This document shows, in pieces, positions 1-9,757 of a stretch of DNA of 64,000 bases. A program made the translations under genes and the position numbers. This DNA is from DATNPH01 sp036703315 (lineage in GTDB: Bacteria; Cyanobacteriota; Cyanobacteriia; Cyanobacteriales; Coleofasciculaceae). Numbering within the stretch: the stretch's first letter is position 1; the number at the start of each line of letters is the position of its first letter. Below the pieces are notes generated by a model that saw nothing but the letters and a program-made list of their open reading frames with translations, had not been told where the DNA came from and searched no databases. The stretch is from NCBI GenBank assembly GCA_036703315.1, contig DATNPH010000049.1, forward strand, positions 1-64,000, given 5' to 3'.

Positions 1-2
1 AC

Positions 3-2081
3 TTACACGCTTTGTTAATAGGTATTGATTGCTATCTGCCTAATGAATTACCCGATGGTGCTTCCTATAAGAGCTTGAAGGGATGCGTGCGTGATATTAA
101 CCATGTGGAGGCTTTCCTCAAGCGCGAGTTCAATCTACCATCAGAGCAAATTTATAAGCTAATAGCTTCTAATGTTGACGGTGCGACTGAACCATCTGAG
201 CCAATCGATGAATGGCCGACTTACGAGAATATTGTAAACAGGTTTAAACAACTTATCGAGAAGGCTCAACCTGAAGACCAAGTGTACATTCACTACTCTG
301 GTCATGGTGGGCGGACGATAACCAATTATCCAGAACTCAAGGGAACCCAGGGAATTGATGAAGCGCTCGTTCCTACTGATATTGGTAATCCAACATCTCG
401 CTATCTGCGCGATATTGAGTTAGCCGCACTCCTACAAAGGATGGTAGATAAGGGGCTAATTGTTACAGTCGTGCTAGATAGCTGCCATTCTGGAGGAACG
501 ACACGAGCTGGCGACTCTGGCATTCGTGGCGCAGATAAAAGTACTGTTGATACAACATCGCGACCGACAGAAAGCTTAGTGGCATCGGTTGAGGAATTGG
601 CGAAAACCTGGCAAGATTTAACAGAGGAAACCACTCGTAGTGGTACTTCAGATATTAGTTTCCTGCCGGGAGCCAAAGGCTATGTGATGTTGGCGGCTTG
701 TCGTCCTAATGAGTACGCCTATGAGTATGCGTTCAACGGAAAGGAACGTAATGGAGCACTCACTTACTGGCTGCTGGATTCTCTACAAAATCGCAGTCCA
801 GATCTGACATATAAGGTACTCTACGATCGCATCAATGCCAAAGTCCATAGTCAATTTCAGCAACAAACACCCATGTTGTTTGGCGAGGGCAAGCGTTTAG
901 TCTTTGGTAGCGAGTCCGCTTCCCTACAGTATGCCGTGACGGTGATGCAGGTCGATGCAAGCAAAAATCCCATCCGAGTCCAATTGAGTGCCGGTCAAGC
1001 GCAAGGTTTAAGTGAATGTACACAGTTTGCTATCTATTCACCAGGGACAATTGATTTTACTCAGGAAGAGAAGCAATTAGCGATCGCTGAGATTGTAGAA
1101 ATCGGTGCTATAGACGCTTGGGCTGAAATCGTTAAGACTCTTCGTGGAGAAATCGAGCAAGCGGCGCAAGCCATACTCCTGTCAGCACCCGTCGAGATTG
1201 TCCGACGAGTCCGTCTGTTTTATCAACCAGAAAGCCCAGTGCCTCCAGGTATCGATCAGAATGCAGCTTTGCAATCAGTTGAGGCTGCTTTGGCTGGAAA
1301 TGGCTGGCTGAGATTAGTGTCTGACAATGAAGCCGCCGACTACCAAGTTGCAATCAACCAAGCTGGTGAGTACGAGATTTGCGATCCATCCGGAACACCC
1401 ATCGCCAATTTACGACCACCCCTGAAGGTAAGCGATGGCAATGCCGCTCAGAGTGTGGTGAAGCGTTTAGTACATCTCACTAAATATAAAGCTACTGAGG
1501 AGCTTGACAACTTTACACCATTAACGAAAAAGCTTGTAGTTGAATTAGCGGGCAAACAAGCCAACTATAGACCCGGAAGACGACCCTCTCCTGAGCCATT
1601 TGATGACCCGATTAATCCAACAGTCAAACCTGGAGAATGCATATTCTTACGTATTCGAAATGACTCTTCTCAAGTTCTCAATGTCGCCTTACTCAATCTC
1701 CAGTGCGATTGGGCGATCGATCAACTTGACTTATTGAATGAAGATGCAAGGTTTGAACCGTTTGAGCCTGGACAAGAAGAGCTGATCCCCATAAAAATGC
1801 TCGATGTTCTAGAAGGATACGATGAGGTAACAGATATCTTTAAAGTGTTTGCTACCGTCGGGCAACCGGACTTCCGATGGCTCGAATTACCACCCCTCGA
1901 CCAACCAATTCCCAAAAGTGCAACAAGAGGACTCAAAGCACCAAGCAATCTACTGGAAGAAATTTTAGCGGCTGTTGGTTCTGACAATAAACCTCCTGCA
2001 ACTAGATCTGGCAGAGTTTACGCCGATCCAAGTCGAGGATGGATGACCAAACAGGTGACACTCAAAGTGACAGCCACTTAA
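3..2081 (+). CDS. Caspase-family (C14) protease, 5' end cut by window edge
   Basis: A caspase/metacaspase-type cysteine protease domain fills about the first 300 residues. The reading frame is open to base 3 and reads LHA just before the first possible start (TTG at 12), so only a few residues are probably missing. Numbered from that TTG, the catalytic dyad is visible as H98 in YSGHGG and C158 in LDSCHSGG. The C-terminal half, about residues 300-689, has no enzyme motif. Its segment from about residue 530 (KPGECIFLRIRNDS) resembles the DUF4384-type beta domain often attached to bacterial caspase homologues. Family members cleave after basic residues, and several act in regulated cell death or conflict systems; the substrate here is unknown. 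A second caspase gene starts 86 bases downstream on the same strand, which suggests co-transcription. I see no signal peptide, so it is probably cytosolic. The protease assignment is firm; the role is inferred. Confidence 0.9.
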   Translation, partial: LHALLIGIDCYLPNELPDGASYKSLKGCVRDINHVEAFLKREFNLPSEQIYKLIASNVDGATEPSEPIDEWPTYENIVNRFKQLIEKAQPEDQVYIHYSGHGGRTITNYPELKGTQGIDEALVPTDIGNPTSRYLRDIELAALLQRMVDKGLIVTVVLDSCHSGGTTRAGDSGIRGADKSTVDTTSRPTESLVASVEELAKTWQDLTEETTRSGTSDISFLPGAKGYVMLAACRPNEYAYEYAFNGKERNGALTYWLLDSLQNRSPDLTYKVLYDRINAKVHSQFQQQTPMLFGEGKRLVFGSESASLQYAVTVMQVDASKNPIRVQLSAGQAQGLSECTQFAIYSPGTIDFTQEEKQLAIAEIVEIGAIDAWAEIVKTLRGEIEQAAQAILLSAPVEIVRRVRLFYQPESPVPPGIDQNAALQSVEAALAGNGWLRLVSDNEAADYQVAINQAGEYEICDPSGTPIANLRPPLKVSDGNAAQSVVKRLVHLTKYKATEELDNFTPLTKKLVVELAGKQANYRPGRRPSPEPFDDPINPTVKPGECIFLRIRNDSSQVLNVALLNLQCDWAIDQLDLLNEDARFEPFEPGQEELIPIKMLDVLEGYDEVTDIFKVFATVGQPDFRWLELPPLDQPIPKSATRGLKAPSNLLEEILAAVGSDNKPPATRSGRVYADPSRGWMTKQVTLKVTAT

Positions 2082-2167
2082 GCGCTAAATGTGCCAGTGA
2101 GCGTGTTGCTCTCAACAGTAGGCGTGAGTCTTAGTTAAGGCAAATACGAAAAGGGTGTTTGTGGATT

Positions 2168-5100
2168 ATGGCAGAATTCAAGCGTAGTTTGGCAGTCGTT
2201 ATTGGGATTAATGAGTACCAAGATTACCCAAAGCTACAAACAGCAAGATATGATGCTGAACGGCTGGCAGAGATATTAGCGATAGACCATAAGTACGACT
2301 ATGTTATCTTGGCAGCAGATGATACATACAAAGAGTATCTCAAAGGTCAAGAATTGCCTGTTAAGAATAAGTATCAACCCACGTTGAACGGTTTATTAAA
2401 TTTACTAAGTAAGAGACTGCCAGCAGAAATTAAACCGACACAAGAAGACCGTTTAGTCTTCTATTTTGCTGGACACGGAATACCGGATGACAGTGATGAG
2501 GGACCAAAAGGCTATCTCGTGCCGCTAGATGGCGACAGCAAAAAACGTGACAGTCTTTTGCCAATGCAGCAGTTGTACAAATCTTTAGAGGTACTCAATT
2601 GTCGTCATTTCATAGTGATTCTTGACTGTTGCTTTGCCGGAAGATTCCGTTATTGGTCAACAACTAGAAAAGGGAGAACGTTTCCCAGAGTTATTCACAA
2701 AGAGCATTACGATCGCTTTATCAATTCACCCGCATGGCAAGCGATTACTTCGGCATCTCATGACCAAGAAGCTTTCGACATTCTCTGCGATAACCGAGGA
2801 ACAGTGGAAGGCACGAATCACTCACCTTTTGCTGAAGGGTTATTCAAAGCTTTGCGGGGTGAGGCAGATGTGATTCCCGCTGGCAAAAATGGGAAACCCG
2901 CAGGCGATGGAGTAATTACAGCAACAGAACTTTATCTATATCTGCGCGACCATGTAGAAATCGGTTCTAAAGAACGCCAAACACCAGGACTATGGTCGTT
3001 GCCAAAGCACGATCGCGGTGAATTCATCTTTTTAGTTCCTGGTGTCAACTCACAATTAAAACCTGCACCGAAAGTCAATGAAAAGAACAATCCCTATCGA
3101 GGATTAGAGTCTTTTGAGGAAGAGTATGCACAATTTTTCTTTGGAAGAAAAGAATTGATAGAGCAATTGTATGCTCAGGTTTCGGGGTCTAATCAACAAT
3201 CTAGTCAGCTGACTGTAGTTCTGGGGGTATCGGGTTCGGGAAAATCGAGTCTGGTGAAAGCCGGATTGATTCCTTTATTACGCAAAGAGCATACAACACA
3301 GTGGCAAATTCTTAAGCCGATGCGTCCTGGGGAATCTCCCTTCACGGCTTTAGCCAGGACACTTCTAGAACTCACTGATATTACTCTCAGCAATCAACTA
3401 GATACGCTGAACTTTATCAGTGAAGTTCTGAAAGAAAAAATTGATGATTTAGACGCAAGATTGGCTGAATCCTTAGTCGCTAATGGAGAGGAAAGCTCAG
3501 AAACATTGCGGTTTAAAAAAGAAGTTGAGAACGTCATCTCTATTGCTAAGGATTGGAATCAGGGTAACCAAAAAGCAAGGCAGTTGCTGATTGTTGAGCA
3601 TTTCGAGGAACTATACGCTCTATGTCGGAATCTTGAGGAACAACAGCAGTTGAAGCAGGTAGTTTCGGATTGCCTCAATCCACTGAGCCAGCGACTACAA
3701 GAACCTAATCAGTTCATCGATATTGTAAGGGCATGGAGCCAAAAGAATCCTGGTGTCAAGTTGTTAGTGGCGATCGACCAATTTGAAGAGTTAATCACTC
3801 TGAGTCGGAACATTCAAGAAGGAAAACAGAACAACCAACAGCAGCAAAGTAAAACAGTCACGAAACAGCCTACTCAGAAAGTTCAGCAGCAGACGCCAGA
3901 GTGGAAACAGTTTTTAAGCCTACTAGAGAACACTCTGAATGCCAATCTTGAGCAACTCCGAATAGTAGTAACGTTGCGTTCCGATTTTGAACCTCGCTTC
4001 CTCAACTCGGATGCGTTGAAATCATACTGGACAAAGGCTCGGTTTCCAGTACGTGCTATGCGATCGGATGAGTTAAGGCAAGCGATCGAGGGACCAGCTT
4101 CTGAGATGGCACTATACTTCGAGCCACCCAATCTGGTAGACAAGCTGATTGACGAAGTTGGGCAAATGCCAGGAGCGTTGCCTTTGCTATCGTTCACCCT
4201 GAGTGAACTTTACATCAAACTTGCCCAAAAGTGGAGAATTCAGGAAACCAGCGATCGCGCCTTGAGAATCGATGCTGATTTTGACACAGAAGGAGGCGTT
4301 GCAGGTTCACTAACGCGCAGAGCTAATCAAGAATATGACGGTTTACCCGATGATGCCCACAGAGCTACTTTACGGCGGGTGATGCTGCGGATGGTAACAA
4401 CTGAGGGCGGGGAGTCGGCACGGCGACGGGTGCCATTATCAGAATTTGTGTATGCAGAGAAGGCAGAAAATGACCGTGTCAAGCTAGTTTTAGAACAATT
4501 CAATCATGCTCGCCTGATTGTCAGTGGACAGGAAACAGGAGAACCTTATGTAGAGCCAGCTCATGATTTCTTAGTCAGAAGCTGGGATAAGTTACAGAAG
4601 TGGCAGCAGGAGGAGCAGGAAGATTTACCCCTGCAACGGCGACTAACACCCGTTGCCCTTGAGTGGAAAAGTAAGGAACACTCATCAAGTTTGTTAGGAA
4701 AAACTGAACCATTTCTTGATTGGTGCGACAAGAAAATCGATTCCGCTGAAGACTGGTTGAACCAAATCAAGAAAGATGCCCAAGAACGTCGTAGAGAGAA
4801 AAAAAGGCAGTTTCTTTGGAATGGAAACCCTTATCTCGATGTATTAAGAAAGAGGCTCAAATCTTATGACCACTGGTTTAACGAAGTAGAAACTGAGTTT
4901 GTGCAGCAAAGCGTTTGGCAAAGACGCAGAAATACTAATCTGCGTTGGAGCATTGCTAGCGCAGTAATTCTATTCTTAAGTGGGCTAACTATCTGGGCTT
5001 TAAGGGAACAGAGAAATGCAGTAATAGGTCAAATGAGGACTGCTAGAGAATCCTCAGAAGCTGGCTTACGTACAAATAATCTGACATTAGATACCTTGAT

Positions 5101-7075
5101 TCAGAGTTTACAGGCAGGAAAACCTAGTAAACATTTGCTTTTACAAGTAGTTCCACCGGACAAACAGCTACAAAATCAAGTCATCGATACCTTACGCAAA
5201 GCGGTTTATCTCAACAGAGAACAGCAACGCTGGCAGCTACCTCAAAGTGACGTAGCACAGGATACATTTATGAGCAAGGATGGCAAGCTCTTGATAGCTA
5301 CCACAACAAATAAAGGTACTATCTGTGTCTGGGACTTAGAAAGTAGACAATGTGGAAAAGTCCCAGCCAATCTCGGCTCAGGGATTAATGCCAAGTTTAG
5401 CCCTGATGGCAAGAAACTGGCGTTAATGAGCGAGAATTTCTCAGGTGTCTACCTATGGGACTGGACAAATAATCAGTTTTATCAATCATCAAAGCTTCCA
5501 GGTAGAGTAGAGAGTGTCAGTTTTAGCCCCAATAGCAAAGCACTAGCTTTGATTAGCCATGATCAAAATGGGCAAGGTTCCGCCTACTGGTGGAACTTGA
5601 AAAACAAGCAGTTCAGTAAATTAACAACGGTAAAAGGCAACATTCAAGGCATTGGTTTTAAAACTGATGGCAATCTACTTGTAGCTACTACAACACATAA
5701 AAACAACAATAATACTGTCTACTTATGGGACTACAGATTGCGCAAAAATTTGGGTGTGTTCAAACCTGAATTTCCATTTTCCGTTGATAACGTCATCATT
5801 AGTCCAAATGGCAGCAGCTTGGTAATTATCGCTGGTTCTGCAAGAGCGGCAGGAGCTGTATCTCAGCTATGGAACGTGGGAGACAAACAACCGCAAGCAT
5901 TAGGTCAAGCTCTTAAACTTAATTTTAGTCCCGATGGTGAACAATTAGCTATCAGAGACTCTAATGGTACTGTTCGTTTGCTAAAATCCCCATTTGGTTC
6001 ACAAGTGGCAGAATTCAAAGGTCATCAAGGCTTAGTTTCTAGCATCAGTTTTAGTCCCAATGGCAACCAATTCTTCACGGTTGGAAATGACAATACTATC
6101 CGCCTATGGAATGTAGCGGAAGAGATTCAATTGTTAAGCCAGAGCCAGTCTCAAGAACTGCAAAACTCAGTTCAACAACTAAGTTTTAGTTCCGATGGCA
6201 AGCAATTAGCAACTCTAGAACTAGCAACTCCAGAAGTGGGGACTGTTCATTTGTACGATTTTTCGTCGGGTCAACATTTAAAGAAATTGCCACAAAGTTA
6301 CAACGCCGAAAGTCAGCTGATTTTTAGTCCGAAGGACAAGCAACTGGCAATCGTTGAACCAAATGTTATCCACTTGTGGGATTTATCGTCAAATAAAGCT
6401 ATAGATTCATTTCCAGGACAGTACGAGCCACAAAGTAGCCTAAGTTTTAGCCCTGATGGGAAAAAACTTGCAATTATTGAAAGTAACGAAGAGCAAAGCA
6501 CTTTACGGTTACTAGATCTAGCCACCAAACAAGAGAAGAAGTCGAATTGGGATACAAGCTTTATCAAGAGCATATCTTGGAAATCTGACGCTAATGGAGA
6601 TAAGCTTTTAGTAGCGATCGCGGGTGTTGGAACTAGAGCAAGTGTTGGTAGTGTTGAGATCTGGGATTTCTTCTCTCGTAAACAGTTGGCATCTTTAGAG
6701 TTGACGCAACGTTTTATCAAGGGTATTAAAAACATCAGCCTCAACCATGAAAGTAGTCTAGTCACCATTAATTTAGGAAATTCTATTATCCTGTGGGATT
6801 TGCAAAGCGGTCAGAGTGTTAAATTCAACTTAGGTTCTAGTGAGACTAGCACCGATGGCGACACCAACTCAGCGAAATTTAGTGAGATTAGCCCTGACGG
6901 GAGTGTTATGGCTACTATTGACGAGAACGGTAAGGCTAAGTTGTGGCAGTTGGGAGGATTTGATGATTTGTTCGCAAAAGGTTGCACTAGAGTGTATAAG
7001 TATCTAAATACTCTTGATGAGAAGAACAGCGCTCGCCACCTGTGTGATGGTATTAGCAACTCTCCCCGTAAATAG
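2168..7075 (+). CDS. Caspase - STAND ATPase - WD40 repeat protein
   Basis: A 1636-residue NLR-like protein. Domains in order: caspase fold at residues 6-290, with H103 (YFAGHG) and C155 (LDCCFAG); a novel-STAND NTPase at about 305-860, opening with the typical NPYRGLESFEEE motif, Walker A GVSGSGKSS at 353-361 and Walker B LLVAIDQFEE; one predicted membrane helix near 928-946; and a C-terminal series of degenerate WD40 blades from about 1010 to 1620 carrying the repeated FSPDGKQLA-type signature. STAND proteins usually oligomerise after their repeat domain senses a ligand, which then activates the N-terminal effector, here a protease. ATG 2168 is chosen over the upstream TTG at 2159 because it begins the conserved region and follows a weak purine-rich AAGGG. 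The gene lies just downstream of another caspase gene. The architecture is clear; the activating signal is unknown. Confidence 0.93.
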   Translation: MAEFKRSLAVVIGINEYQDYPKLQTARYDAERLAEILAIDHKYDYVILAADDTYKEYLKGQELPVKNKYQPTLNGLLNLLSKRLPAEIKPTQEDRLVFYFAGHGIPDDSDEGPKGYLVPLDGDSKKRDSLLPMQQLYKSLEVLNCRHFIVILDCCFAGRFRYWSTTRKGRTFPRVIHKEHYDRFINSPAWQAITSASHDQEAFDILCDNRGTVEGTNHSPFAEGLFKALRGEADVIPAGKNGKPAGDGVITATELYLYLRDHVEIGSKERQTPGLWSLPKHDRGEFIFLVPGVNSQLKPAPKVNEKNNPYRGLESFEEEYAQFFFGRKELIEQLYAQVSGSNQQSSQLTVVLGVSGSGKSSLVKAGLIPLLRKEHTTQWQILKPMRPGESPFTALARTLLELTDITLSNQLDTLNFISEVLKEKIDDLDARLAESLVANGEESSETLRFKKEVENVISIAKDWNQGNQKARQLLIVEHFEELYALCRNLEEQQQLKQVVSDCLNPLSQRLQEPNQFIDIVRAWSQKNPGVKLLVAIDQFEELITLSRNIQEGKQNNQQQQSKTVTKQPTQKVQQQTPEWKQFLSLLENTLNANLEQLRIVVTLRSDFEPRFLNSDALKSYWTKARFPVRAMRSDELRQAIEGPASEMALYFEPPNLVDKLIDEVGQMPGALPLLSFTLSELYIKLAQKWRIQETSDRALRIDADFDTEGGVAGSLTRRANQEYDGLPDDAHRATLRRVMLRMVTTEGGESARRRVPLSEFVYAEKAENDRVKLVLEQFNHARLIVSGQETGEPYVEPAHDFLVRSWDKLQKWQQEEQEDLPLQRRLTPVALEWKSKEHSSSLLGKTEPFLDWCDKKIDSAEDWLNQIKKDAQERRREKKRQFLWNGNPYLDVLRKRLKSYDHWFNEVETEFVQQSVWQRRRNTNLRWSIASAVILFLSGLTIWALREQRNAVIGQMRTARESSEAGLRTNNLTLDTLIQSLQAGKPSKHLLLQVVPPDKQLQNQVIDTLRKAVYLNREQQRWQLPQSDVAQDTFMSKDGKLLIATTTNKGTICVWDLESRQCGKVPANLGSGINAKFSPDGKKLALMSENFSGVYLWDWTNNQFYQSSKLPGRVESVSFSPNSKALALISHDQNGQGSAYWWNLKNKQFSKLTTVKGNIQGIGFKTDGNLLVATTTHKNNNNTVYLWDYRLRKNLGVFKPEFPFSVDNVIISPNGSSLVIIAGSARAAGAVSQLWNVGDKQPQALGQALKLNFSPDGEQLAIRDSNGTVRLLKSPFGSQVAEFKGHQGLVSSISFSPNGNQFFTVGNDNTIRLWNVAEEIQLLSQSQSQELQNSVQQLSFSSDGKQLATLELATPEVGTVHLYDFSSGQHLKKLPQSYNAESQLIFSPKDKQLAIVEPNVIHLWDLSSNKAIDSFPGQYEPQSSLSFSPDGKKLAIIESNEEQSTLRLLDLATKQEKKSNWDTSFIKSISWKSDANGDKLLVAIAGVGTRASVGSVEIWDFFSRKQLASLELTQRFIKGIKNISLNHESSLVTINLGNSIILWDLQSGQSVKFNLGSSETSTDGDTNSAKFSEISPDGSVMATIDENGKAKLWQLGGFDDLFAKGCTRVYKYLNTLDEKNSARHLCDGISNSPRK

Positions 7076-7123
7076 GAATCTGTAGGATGGGTTATAGCCT
7101 CACCTGACCCATTCGATAAAACT

Positions 7124-7222
7124 TGCGATCTGCGCTTTCCTGCTCCGCACCTTAGCGCAGCGTTAGCGACGCTAGGAGGGTCTGCTTACGCAAACGCAGC
7201 AACGCTTCGCGATCGCAACCCT
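7124..7222. repeat. GC-rich HIP1-containing palindromic repeat
   Basis: A GC-rich stretch between the convergent STAND and Uma2 genes. It contains short nested inverted motifs (TTAGCG/CGCTAA-type and TAGCG...CGCTA) and ends in the HIP1 octamer with a GCTTCGCGATCGC context. Such segments are common, dispersed and non-coding in filamentous cyanobacteria. It may act as a hairpin between the two converging transcripts, but it has no T-run, so I do not call it a terminator. Confidence 0.5.
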
Positions 7223-7254
7223 AAAAACACATCTTATAAACTGTCCCGAATTCA

Positions 7255-7836
7255 TTAGTCAAACTCAGGGGGCCATAATTCTGATACGGCTAGTTCCCAT
7301 CCCGGCAGCAACTCTGGAATTGTCAGGGTGTCTCCATCTTTGAGCACAACAGCGGGCTGGTTCGGGCGATAGACGCTGAGCGTGAACTTGTCAGGGTCTA
7401 TCAGGATACCAACCTGAGTGCCTAGTTTCAGAAATAGCTCAATCTTTTCAACAAGCGGCTTAATTCGGTCAGTCTTGGACTTCACTTCGACCATCAAATC
7501 TGGCAACAGCTCTACAAAGTCGCGCTTGGTCTTCTTGAGTTTATCAGCTCGCACAAAAGACACATCTGGAGCGCGGAGGTTTCTAGGTTGCTCCTCACCA
7601 TTGTTGCTGTCTTTTCCTTCTGTGGTGGGCAAAATAAAACCAGCACTAGAGCCTGTCACCCGACCCAACCGACGAGGCATCACCCAGTTATTGAGGAAGG
7701 TCAACAACCGAGAGCCAATTTCATCGGATTCGTAATCGGACGGTCCCATAACTAAGATATTTCCCTCTACTAACTCCATCTGCCAATCTGGATGCTCGGC
7801 TTGTAGTTGCTCTAAATCTGCAATGGTCATGGACAT
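7255..7836 (-). CDS. Uma2/DUF820 family PD-(D/E)XK nuclease-like protein
   Basis: 193 residues, the normal length for the Uma2 (DUF820) family that is hugely expanded in cyanobacteria. The restriction-endonuclease-like core is visible: E24 in ELVEGNI, D91 in APDVSFV, and the E117-V-K119 pair in LMVEVKS, followed by the typical GTQVGILIDP strand and a C-terminal LLPGWELAVSELW tail. The catalytic residues are therefore intact. The biological substrate of Uma2 proteins is not established. It starts 22 bases after the end of the double-TIR gene on the same strand, so the two probably form one transcript, which would link it to the conflict island. It could also be an ordinary solitary Uma2 gene. 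Confidence 0.88.
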   Translation of the reverse strand: MSMTIADLEQLQAEHPDWQMELVEGNILVMGPSDYESDEIGSRLLTFLNNWVMPRRLGRVTGSSAGFILPTTEGKDSNNGEEQPRNLRAPDVSFVRADKLKKTKRDFVELLPDLMVEVKSKTDRIKPLVEKIELFLKLGTQVGILIDPDKFTLSVYRPNQPAVVLKDGDTLTIPELLPGWELAVSELWPPEFD

Positions 7837-7858
7837 AAGACAAGTACCTACCCTTTAG

Positions 7859-9409
7859 TTACGACAGTGCTATCAGATAAAGAAGTTTGTCATTGAAATG
7901 AAGATGTTGCAGTTCATCGGGAGGAGAAACAAGAGGTGGTCCCTCAATAATCACAGGAATAATCTCAGGCGGATTTAGTCCATCTTTCCCTTGGCGTTCA
8001 AGGGCATACAACGCCTCTTTAAGTACCCACGGCGACTCTTTAGCGGCTGTAGACCAAAACAACAGGAAAAGGTCACATTCATCGATATGACGGTAGAGTT
8101 CCTTCTCCCAGCGATCGCCAGGTTCTAAATTCAACACATCCTGAAAAACCTCAATTCCAGTAACAGCAAGTCCTTGTACTCGTTTGAGTACTTCCTTACG
8201 GTCTTTAGACGAGTAAGAAACGAATGCTTTTCTGTAGAGGTGTGCAGCTTCTCCCACAAGTTTAGGTTCGATTGAATTAGAGGAAGCAGCAGGAATAATC
8301 GATAGCTTAAATTTCAGATGTCCAATGGGAATACTGTTTTGGCTTACACTCAGGGTGCCAATGATTGTCTTCTGAGTCAGATTAGAAGGAACCGTTACTC
8401 CAAATTGCACCCAATCTGCTCTTCCATTCCAAAGTAATTGTTGAATAGGTTCATCAACTTCAAGCTTGGGAATGGAGAGATAAAAGGTAAGTTCTGTTCC
8501 CCGTTCAATAGGGATTCCTAAGCTTCTCACTCCCAGTCGCTCGGCATCAGGGTCAAATTGTAGAGCATTTTGTTGGACAATTTCAGCTTGCTGAGGAAGA
8601 TGGACAAAAACTTGAACTAGGAACATATCTCCACAAGCTACAGCAGGGGGACTAAAGACGCTGCAATCCACCAAGTCTTTGTTAGTAACGGTGGGTTGTG
8701 GAGGAGGTTCTTGGATTCGGTAAACTTGTTCGAGTTGTTCTTGAAACTGAGCTAAATCTTTGTTGTCAGAGTATTGTTGTCCCTGATTTATTGAAGTGGA
8801 TGGACTTGAGGTAATGTCTATCTCAACTGGAGAGGGAGGTGGAACTGTACTAATTTCCACACGCCCCTCAACTCCCCTCGAAGCATAGGAATCATCGCTT
8901 GCTAAATCGTCGTCTACCTCCCCGTTGGGTTGGGAAGGCGAAACATTTGATTCCGAGCCGATTGAACAGACGGCTTCATAAATAGCGACGGCGGCAATCT
9001 TTAAATTCTCAATCTGACCTTCCCAAGATGTCACAGGAGAATAATCAAGCAATGGAGAACAAAATCCTTTGACACGAGAAGCCCTTAAGTTAACTGGGCT
9101 TAAGTTAATTGCGATAACGATATCTTGTGATGCTATTTCTTGTAGCTCCCATCTCCTCCTATTAACAGAGTCAAGGTAAGCCGAACTAACTAACATCACA
9201 GCCACATCAGCGGAATTAATGCGTGATTCAATTTCTTCTCTTTGTTCGATCGCTGAAATTTGCCCTTCATGATAAGAGGAGATAGTAAGATGTTTCCATT
9301 GCAACGACCTTAAATGTTTTAGCAGCTCATCGAGTAAAGCTTGGTCTTGGGATGTATAAGAAATGTAGATATCAGCTGTTAGATTGAATGGCGACGGATC
9401 GTCTGACAC
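7859..9409 (-). CDS. Double-TIR domain protein with central beta-sandwich region
   Basis: 516 residues with TIR domains at both ends. TIR1 covers about 12-150 (ADIYISYTSQD) and TIR2 about 392-516 (KAFVSYSSKD). Each has the WxxxE pattern that places the candidate NADase glutamate, E91 in RRWELQE and E465 in SPWVLKE. Between them lie a low-complexity acidic/proline linker (about 155-240) and a conserved beta-rich domain (about 243-372, from LVDCSVFSPP to GHLKFKLS) that often precedes a C-terminal TIR in bacteria. Bacterial TIR domains hydrolyse NAD or make cyclic ADP-ribose signals during abortive infection; activity here is inferred. There is no membrane helix or signal peptide. The gene is divergent from the subtilase gene and sits upstream of the Uma2 gene in an apparent operon. 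Confidence 0.9.
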   Translation of the reverse strand: MSDDPSPFNLTADIYISYTSQDQALLDELLKHLRSLQWKHLTISSYHEGQISAIEQREEIESRINSADVAVMLVSSAYLDSVNRRRWELQEIASQDIVIAINLSPVNLRASRVKGFCSPLLDYSPVTSWEGQIENLKIAAVAIYEAVCSIGSESNVSPSQPNGEVDDDLASDDSYASRGVEGRVEISTVPPPSPVEIDITSSPSTSINQGQQYSDNKDLAQFQEQLEQVYRIQEPPPQPTVTNKDLVDCSVFSPPAVACGDMFLVQVFVHLPQQAEIVQQNALQFDPDAERLGVRSLGIPIERGTELTFYLSIPKLEVDEPIQQLLWNGRADWVQFGVTVPSNLTQKTIIGTLSVSQNSIPIGHLKFKLSIIPAASSNSIEPKLVGEAAHLYRKAFVSYSSKDRKEVLKRVQGLAVTGIEVFQDVLNLEPGDRWEKELYRHIDECDLFLLFWSTAAKESPWVLKEALYALERQGKDGLNPPEIIPVIIEGPPLVSPPDELQHLHFNDKLLYLIALS

Positions 9410-9711
9410 CGTGTTTGCTCCTTCAGGTTGTGTTCTTCAACAATGATGCCCATAGGAAAAGCCGTTGTGGACGATGATGCCGTTGCTTGTCCACCCTGAG
9501 TTTCTCAGTAAAGAGATGATCTTCCACTCAGTTTACCAGTGAGGGCTTAGCGTTAAGACAGCCAGAGGCGATCGCGCTCCTAGTTGATAGACGATACAAG
9601 CGATTCAGTTAGAGAAAAGGCGTAGATCAGCAGATTTCCCTATCCTATACCTAGTTAAGAAGTAGACATTCAATGCAACAGAGCTGACCTGCGGAGTACA
9701 GTTAGGGGCAA

Positions 9712-9737
9712 ATGTAGTTAGCGCTGACTAACTACAT
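9712..9737. promoter_or_regulatory. Perfect 10-bp dyad upstream of the subtilase gene
   Basis: ATGTAGTTAG and its exact reverse complement CTAACTACAT are separated by 6 bases and end 20 bases before the ATG at 9758. The dyad lies in the 348-base divergent gap (9410-9757) between the TIR operon and the subtilase, in the position expected of an operator or a 5'-UTR hairpin. The rest of the gap holds a HIP1 site at 9568-9575 and no recognisable gene. The ribosome site of the subtilase is the purine stretch AAGAGAAG just downstream of the dyad. Confidence 0.5.
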
Positions 9738-9757
9738 GCTTAATCAAGAGAAGTATT

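Noticed and set aside
7076..7254. Small RNA gene between the STAND and Uma2 genes
   Set aside because: The GC-rich palindromic stretch matches the common dispersed cyanobacterial repeats and lacks a terminator.
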